From contig JAFZSA010000021.1 in assembly GCA_017619585.1 (NCBI GenBank), forward strand, positions 1 to 26,053: a stretch of 26,053 bases of DNA. Direction: 5' to 3'. The notes under the pieces are model-generated. The model had not been told where the DNA came from. It saw only the letters and a program-made list of their open reading frames with translations, and did no database searches. This stretch comes from Bacteroidaceae bacterium. GTDB taxonomy: Bacteria; Bacteroidota; Bacteroidia; Bacteroidales; Bacteroidaceae. Below, piece by piece: positions 23,169-26,053 of this stretch (position 1 is the stretch's first letter; every line of letters starts with the position of its first letter). The position numbers were made by a program, and so were the translations under genes.

Positions 23169-23948
23169 ATGAAAAATAAATATTTATCACTTATACTTCT
23201 CTTGCTGACGGCATGCAGCTATATTGGCGAAGATGAACGTCTTATCTACGTCAAGCCTGAGCCTGCCAAGCGTGTGGTGCTTCTGGAGGACTTTACGGGT
23301 CAGCGGTGTGTGAACTGTCCCAAGGGTACCGAGGTAATAGAGCAGCTGCAGCAGGAGTACGCAGACAATGTCATAGCTGTTGGCATTCATGGCGGCCCGT
23401 TGGGCTTTGCGGGCAATGCCAAGTACGAGGGTTTGGCTACCGATGCCGGCAACCAGTACTATAGCCACTGGGGCTTTGACTATCAGCCAATAGGACTGGT
23501 CAACCGTCACGGTTCCGTCAACTATACCGACTGGGCTTCTACCGTCCGTGAGGAGCTCTCCAAGCCTGCTCCCCTGAATTTGGACGTGGAGGCTCTTCTG
23601 AATGAAGGTGAGATAAACATCACGGTAACAGCCAGCGGCACAGATGGGGTGGTAGAGGGCAAGTTGCAGGTATGGCTCCTGGAGGATGGTATCACCGCCC
23701 TTCAGATGATGCCTGATGGTACAGCCAACACCAGCTATGTGCACAACCATGTGCTGCGTGCACCCGTCAACGGCCTTTGGGGAGAGGATTTCACTATTGC
23801 AGAGGGTAAGCAGAAAACCCTTCAGCTGACTTTTCAGCCCGATGCCGCCTGGAACACACAGCACCTGAGCGTTGTGGCTTTTGTCTATAATAACAATGGC
23901 GTGCAGCAAGCTGCCAAGAAAAAAGTGGCCCTCTCCCCAATAATATAA
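23169..23948 (+). CDS. Omp28-like outer membrane lipoprotein
   Basis: A 259-aa lipoprotein with signal peptide and lipobox LLTAC, lipidated at Cys16. The first domain is thioredoxin-like: VVLLEDFTGQRCVNCPKG with a CVNC motif (Cys47, Cys50), then NVIAVGIHGGP. The second half (about 145-259) is a beta domain, as in the Omp28 family. Omp28 was named as a surface protein of Porphyromonas gingivalis; a redox role is inferred from CxxC and the neighbours. There is no T9SS tail: it is anchored by lipid. Upstream spacing of 97 bp is taken up by composite element copy D; the next gene starts 22 nt after the stop. Confidence 0.85.
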   Translation: MKNKYLSLILLLLTACSYIGEDERLIYVKPEPAKRVVLLEDFTGQRCVNCPKGTEVIEQLQQEYADNVIAVGIHGGPLGFAGNAKYEGLATDAGNQYYSHWGFDYQPIGLVNRHGSVNYTDWASTVREELSKPAPLNLDVEALLNEGEINITVTASGTDGVVEGKLQVWLLEDGITALQMMPDGTANTSYVHNHVLRAPVNGLWGEDFTIAEGKQKTLQLTFQPDAAWNTQHLSVVAFVYNNNGVQQAAKKKVALSPII

Positions 23949-23969
23949 TTGTAAATAGAAATAACAAAT

Positions 23970-24596
23970 ATGAACAGACAATTTCTTTTATTAGCAGCAT
24001 TCTTGTTTGCAGGTTTATCTGCCTTTGCGCAGACGTTTCAGTTTCAGTATAAGGGAGCCGACTTGGAAGACGGTGCTACCGTTACCATAGCGGCCGAGGA
24101 GAATATCTTTGGCGAACTGTCATGCGAGACCAATCCTTCTGAAGACCCCAACAACGGCTTGGTGCTGAAGATGCAGGATCTCTCAGCCGGCAATGTCAAG
24201 GCCGAGCTGCAGATTCAGAACAATGGTCTTGGAGCCTCTATGTTACAGTGGTGCATGGGAGGGGCGTGTACTATGGCATTGAACAAGACATCCCTCACCA
24301 AGTCATTTGCTCCTGCCGGCACTGTTCAGGTGCTTTTTGATGCTACCAACATAAAGGGAAACGGCAATCTTATGGCAACGCTTACCGTAACCCAGAACGG
24401 CCAGACACGCACGGTAGGCATACTCTTCACCAACGAGGATGCTACCAGTATAAAAAGACCCACCCCAACCCTCTCCAAAGGTGAGGGAGTAGTTTACGAC
24501 CTTTCAGGACGTATAGTTGATTCAAAAATCAAAAATCAAAAATCAAAATTAGGTAAGGGCCTCTACATTATTAACGGTAAAAAAGTGATTAGATAA
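23970..24596 (+). CDS. Small secreted protein with T9SS-like tail
   Basis: A 208-aa exported protein of unknown function. Residues 1-20 are a signal peptide ending AFA. The mature part is a single beta-sandwich-like domain (about 22-152) with three cysteines: LSCETN and QWCMGGACTM. The tail is made almost wholly of repeat-encoded segments: TPTLSKGEG (C-rich palindrome), then VYDLSGR, then DSKIKNQKSKL (TCAAAAA array), then GKGLYIINGKKVIR. It is flanked by Omp28-like genes with short gaps (21 and 89 nt), which suggests a shared function in the cell envelope. The stop TAA is followed at once by TAG and by GGTTAGN heptamers. Confidence 0.75.
   Translation: MNRQFLLLAAFLFAGLSAFAQTFQFQYKGADLEDGATVTIAAEENIFGELSCETNPSEDPNNGLVLKMQDLSAGNVKAELQIQNNGLGASMLQWCMGGACTMALNKTSLTKSFAPAGTVQVLFDATNIKGNGNLMATLTVTQNGQTRTVGILFTNEDATSIKRPTPTLSKGEGVVYDLSGRIVDSKIKNQKSKLGKGLYIINGKKVIR
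24457..24489 (+). repeat. C-rich palindromic element in the 208-aa gene
   Basis: It contains ACCCCAACCCTCTCC, AAAGG and GAGGGAG, nearly identical to the copy at 5764, and is read as RPTPTLSKGEG immediately before VVYDLSGR. Confidence 0.85.
24522..24548 (+). repeat. TCAAAAA heptamer array in the 208-aa gene tail
   Basis: Three TCAAAAA units and a final TCAAAA, encoding SKIKNQKSK between YDLSGR and KGLYIINGKKVIR. Confidence 0.9.
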
Positions 24597-24598
24597 TA

Positions 24599-24655
24599 GG
24601 TTAGCGGTTAGTGGTTAGCGGTTAGCGCAACTGTCAACTCTCAACTTGTCAATTG
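24599..24655 (+). repeat. GGTTAGN then CAACTNT arrays, intergenic
   Basis: Four GGTTAGN units (24599-24626, last base C, T, C, C) are followed by CAACTGT, CAACTCT, CAACTTGT and CAATTG. The two families adjoin without spacing. Confidence 0.85.
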
Positions 24656-24685
24656 ATTTATAAACTAAAATAAAGCACACGTATT

Positions 24686-25999
24686 ATGAAAAGAATTTTG
24701 TTACTCTTAAGCGCCATTATGATGGCAGTATGTTCTTATGCTCAGCCTAAGCTTAGTGCTACGCCTTTGTCGTTCGGCAACAACTTTGTGTTCTTGGGCG
24801 AAACCGTCAAGGTTCCTATAGAAGTTACCAATACCGGTACGTCAACTATCGGTAAAATCACTTACACCCTGACGCGCGATGGAGAAGTAGTGGAAAGCAA
24901 AAACAAGCTTATCTCTATTGGGTCAGGAAATACAGCATCATTCACCATCTCGTTCAAGGCTGATACAGAACTCCGAAAGAGTCCCTGCACTTTCACCATC
25001 ACTGGGGTGAACGGAAAGGACAACGAGTCGGAAGAGAAAACGGCCACAGGCAATATCATCACCATTGCAGAGAAGCCCGTTGTGGTTCCCGTGGTGGAGG
25101 AGTTCACCGGAACCTGGTGCGGATATTGCCCCGTAGGGTTTGATGGTATGGAGTATGCACATGAGACCTTCGGAGACAAGGTCGCCCTGATTGCTATTCA
25201 TACCGGAGATATCATGCAGGTGAATGAATTGAACAAATTGGCTAATAGAATCGATGGCGTCCCCAGTGCCATTATGGATTTGGCAGCGAGTGACTTCTAT
25301 CCAGCTAACAGCGAATTGGAAAAACAGATTAAGAATCAGATTCAGAACAAGATTGCAGCTGCCAGCATTCAGGTCGCTGCAGCATGGACAAACTCTGCGA
25401 AGAAATATATCAACATCACTACCAAGACCAATTTTATCTTTTCAGATGACAATGTCAACTATGCCATAGCCTATGCACTTACAGAGGATGGTATGCACGG
25501 TACGGGTTCCGATTGGGCACAGGCAAATTATCTGAGTAATAATCCAAACTACGCCAGCAGCAATCCCTTCTGGTACAAATCGCCGAATCCGGTTACGGGC
25601 ATCGAGTTCAATCACGTAGGTGTGGCTGCCTGGGGGGTAGAAAAGGGTATTGACGGTACCGTTCCCTCATCCGTAGTAGCGGGCGAGGATCTGGAATACA
25701 CATACAGGGCCGATATCAGCAGCAACAGCCTGATTCAGGACAAGTCCAAACTGAAGGTCATTGTCATGCTTATAGACCGCAACAGCGGCACCATTGTCAA
25801 TGCGGCTCAGACTCCTATTGAGGCCTATAATCCCACAGGCTTGATTGGCGTTGAGGACGGACCTGCCCCGGGTATCTCCCGTAATGGAGAGGAGGTTTAC
25901 GACCTGAGTGGACGTAAGGTTAATTCAAAATTCAAACTTCAAAATTCAAAATTAGGGAAGGGAATATATATCGTAAACGGAAAGAAAGTACTTCGCTAA
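24686..25999 (+). CDS. Omp28-like secreted protein with thioredoxin fold and T9SS-like tail
   Basis: A 437-aa exported protein. Residues 1-19 form a signal peptide (ending SYA). An Ig-like domain (about 23-128) precedes the thioredoxin-like domain: VVEEFTGTWCGYCPVG with CGYC at 145-148, VALIAIHTGD, and a cis-Pro-like IDGVPSAIMDL. The C-terminal part is a beta domain as in Omp28 relatives. The tail contains VYDLSGRKV, an array-encoded NSKFKLQNSKL, and GKGIYIVNGKKVLR. It is a paralogue of the lipoprotein at 23169 but is apparently carried by T9SS rather than by lipid. No promoter is visible in the 89-bp gap, so it is probably part of the same operon. Its TAA stop lies in a CGCTAAC heptamer. Confidence 0.85.
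   Translation: MKRILLLLSAIMMAVCSYAQPKLSATPLSFGNNFVFLGETVKVPIEVTNTGTSTIGKITYTLTRDGEVVESKNKLISIGSGNTASFTISFKADTELRKSPCTFTITGVNGKDNESEEKTATGNIITIAEKPVVVPVVEEFTGTWCGYCPVGFDGMEYAHETFGDKVALIAIHTGDIMQVNELNKLANRIDGVPSAIMDLAASDFYPANSELEKQIKNQIQNKIAAASIQVAAAWTNSAKKYINITTKTNFIFSDDNVNYAIAYALTEDGMHGTGSDWAQANYLSNNPNYASSNPFWYKSPNPVTGIEFNHVGVAAWGVEKGIDGTVPSSVVAGEDLEYTYRADISSNSLIQDKSKLKVIVMLIDRNSGTIVNAAQTPIEAYNPTGLIGVEDGPAPGISRNGEEVYDLSGRKVNSKFKLQNSKLGKGIYIVNGKKVLR
25924..25951 (+). repeat. TTCAAAN heptamer array in the 437-aa gene tail
   Basis: Exactly four 7-nt units: TTCAAAA, TTCAAAC, TTCAAAA, TTCAAAA. They encode most of NSKFKLQNSK, in the same tail position as the arrays at 5817 and 24522. Confidence 0.95.
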
Positions 26000-26053
26000 C
26001 CGCTATATTAGATTAGGGATTAGGGATTAGCGATAATCTGGAATTCTCAATAA
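25993..26053 (+). repeat. Mixed heptamers at window end
   Basis: CGCTAAC and CGCTATA lead into GATTAGG, GATTAGG, GATTAGC (about 26011-26031). The window ends in AATTCTCAATAA, which looks like the start of another CAATTCT-type array. No gene begins here. Confidence 0.65.

Noticed and set aside
23187..23981. Minus-strand frame of 264 codons opposite the Omp28-like lipoprotein.
   Set aside because: The plus strand has a lipobox, CxxC and Omp28 similarity; the minus-strand frame is its shadow.

Overview
The window looks like a chromosomal segment of a Prevotella-like member of the Bacteroidales (phylum Bacteroidota). The grounds are: Bacteroidota promoters of the form TTTG-N19-TAnnTTTG, for example at 3357-3387, 13582-13612 and 20865-20895; general lack of Shine-Dalgarno sequences; many Sec-exported proteins with C-terminal tails of type IX secretion (T9SS) type-A character; and families typical of the group (Omp28-like proteins, a DUF6029-like outer membrane protein, GH43, GH31, a SusE/F-like protein, a TonB-dependent receptor). 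There are no rRNA, tRNA, CRISPR, phage or insertion-sequence genes.

Layout. 1-999 has no convincing gene, but holds a good promoter with a doubtful 52-codon frame behind it and a 37-bp imperfect inverted repeat. 1000-5905 (+) carries a large multidomain secreted adhesin-like protein, a 56-aa acidic peptide gene with a strong ribosome binding site, and a secreted M6 metalloprotease. 6062-13392 is all on the minus strand: TonB-dependent receptor, Gfo/Idh/MocA oxidoreductase, tex and a GH43 glycosidase. 13635-17146 (+) is a GH31 alpha-glycosidase gene broken by one in-frame TAA, followed with an ATGA overlap by a SusE/F-like protein. 17279-20793 has an MFS transporter (-), a CE1-type esterase (+) and an EamA transporter (-). 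20923-25999 (+) is a run of five exported proteins, three with CxxC thioredoxin-like motifs: a TlpA-like thioredoxin, a DUF6029-like outer membrane protein, an Omp28-like lipoprotein, a small secreted protein and a second Omp28-like protein. This looks like a cell-envelope thiol-redox cluster. The glycosidases, esterase, SusE/F-like protein and receptor fit a polysaccharide-feeding lifestyle, but there is no SusC/SusD pair here.

The most unusual content is the repeats. Three kinds recur. (1) Short tandem arrays with a fixed 7-nt period (sometimes 8 or 10), in several unrelated sequences (GGTTAGN, TCTTCAN, TTCAAAN, CAATTCT, TAATTCA), often with a degenerate last base. (2) A composite element in four copies: GGTTAGN heptamers, then GGCGGCC, then CGNNATAA octamers, then GGCCGCC, all in the same orientation. 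(3) A C-rich palindromic element in six copies, four of them inside genes and read in frame. These repeats fill whole intergenic regions, supply stop codons, lengthen one signal peptide by exactly 11 codons, and sit at the same point of the C-terminal tail in three different secreted proteins. I know of no described system matching this set. The nearest analogies are cyanobacterial short tandemly repeated repeats and Rickettsia palindromic elements.
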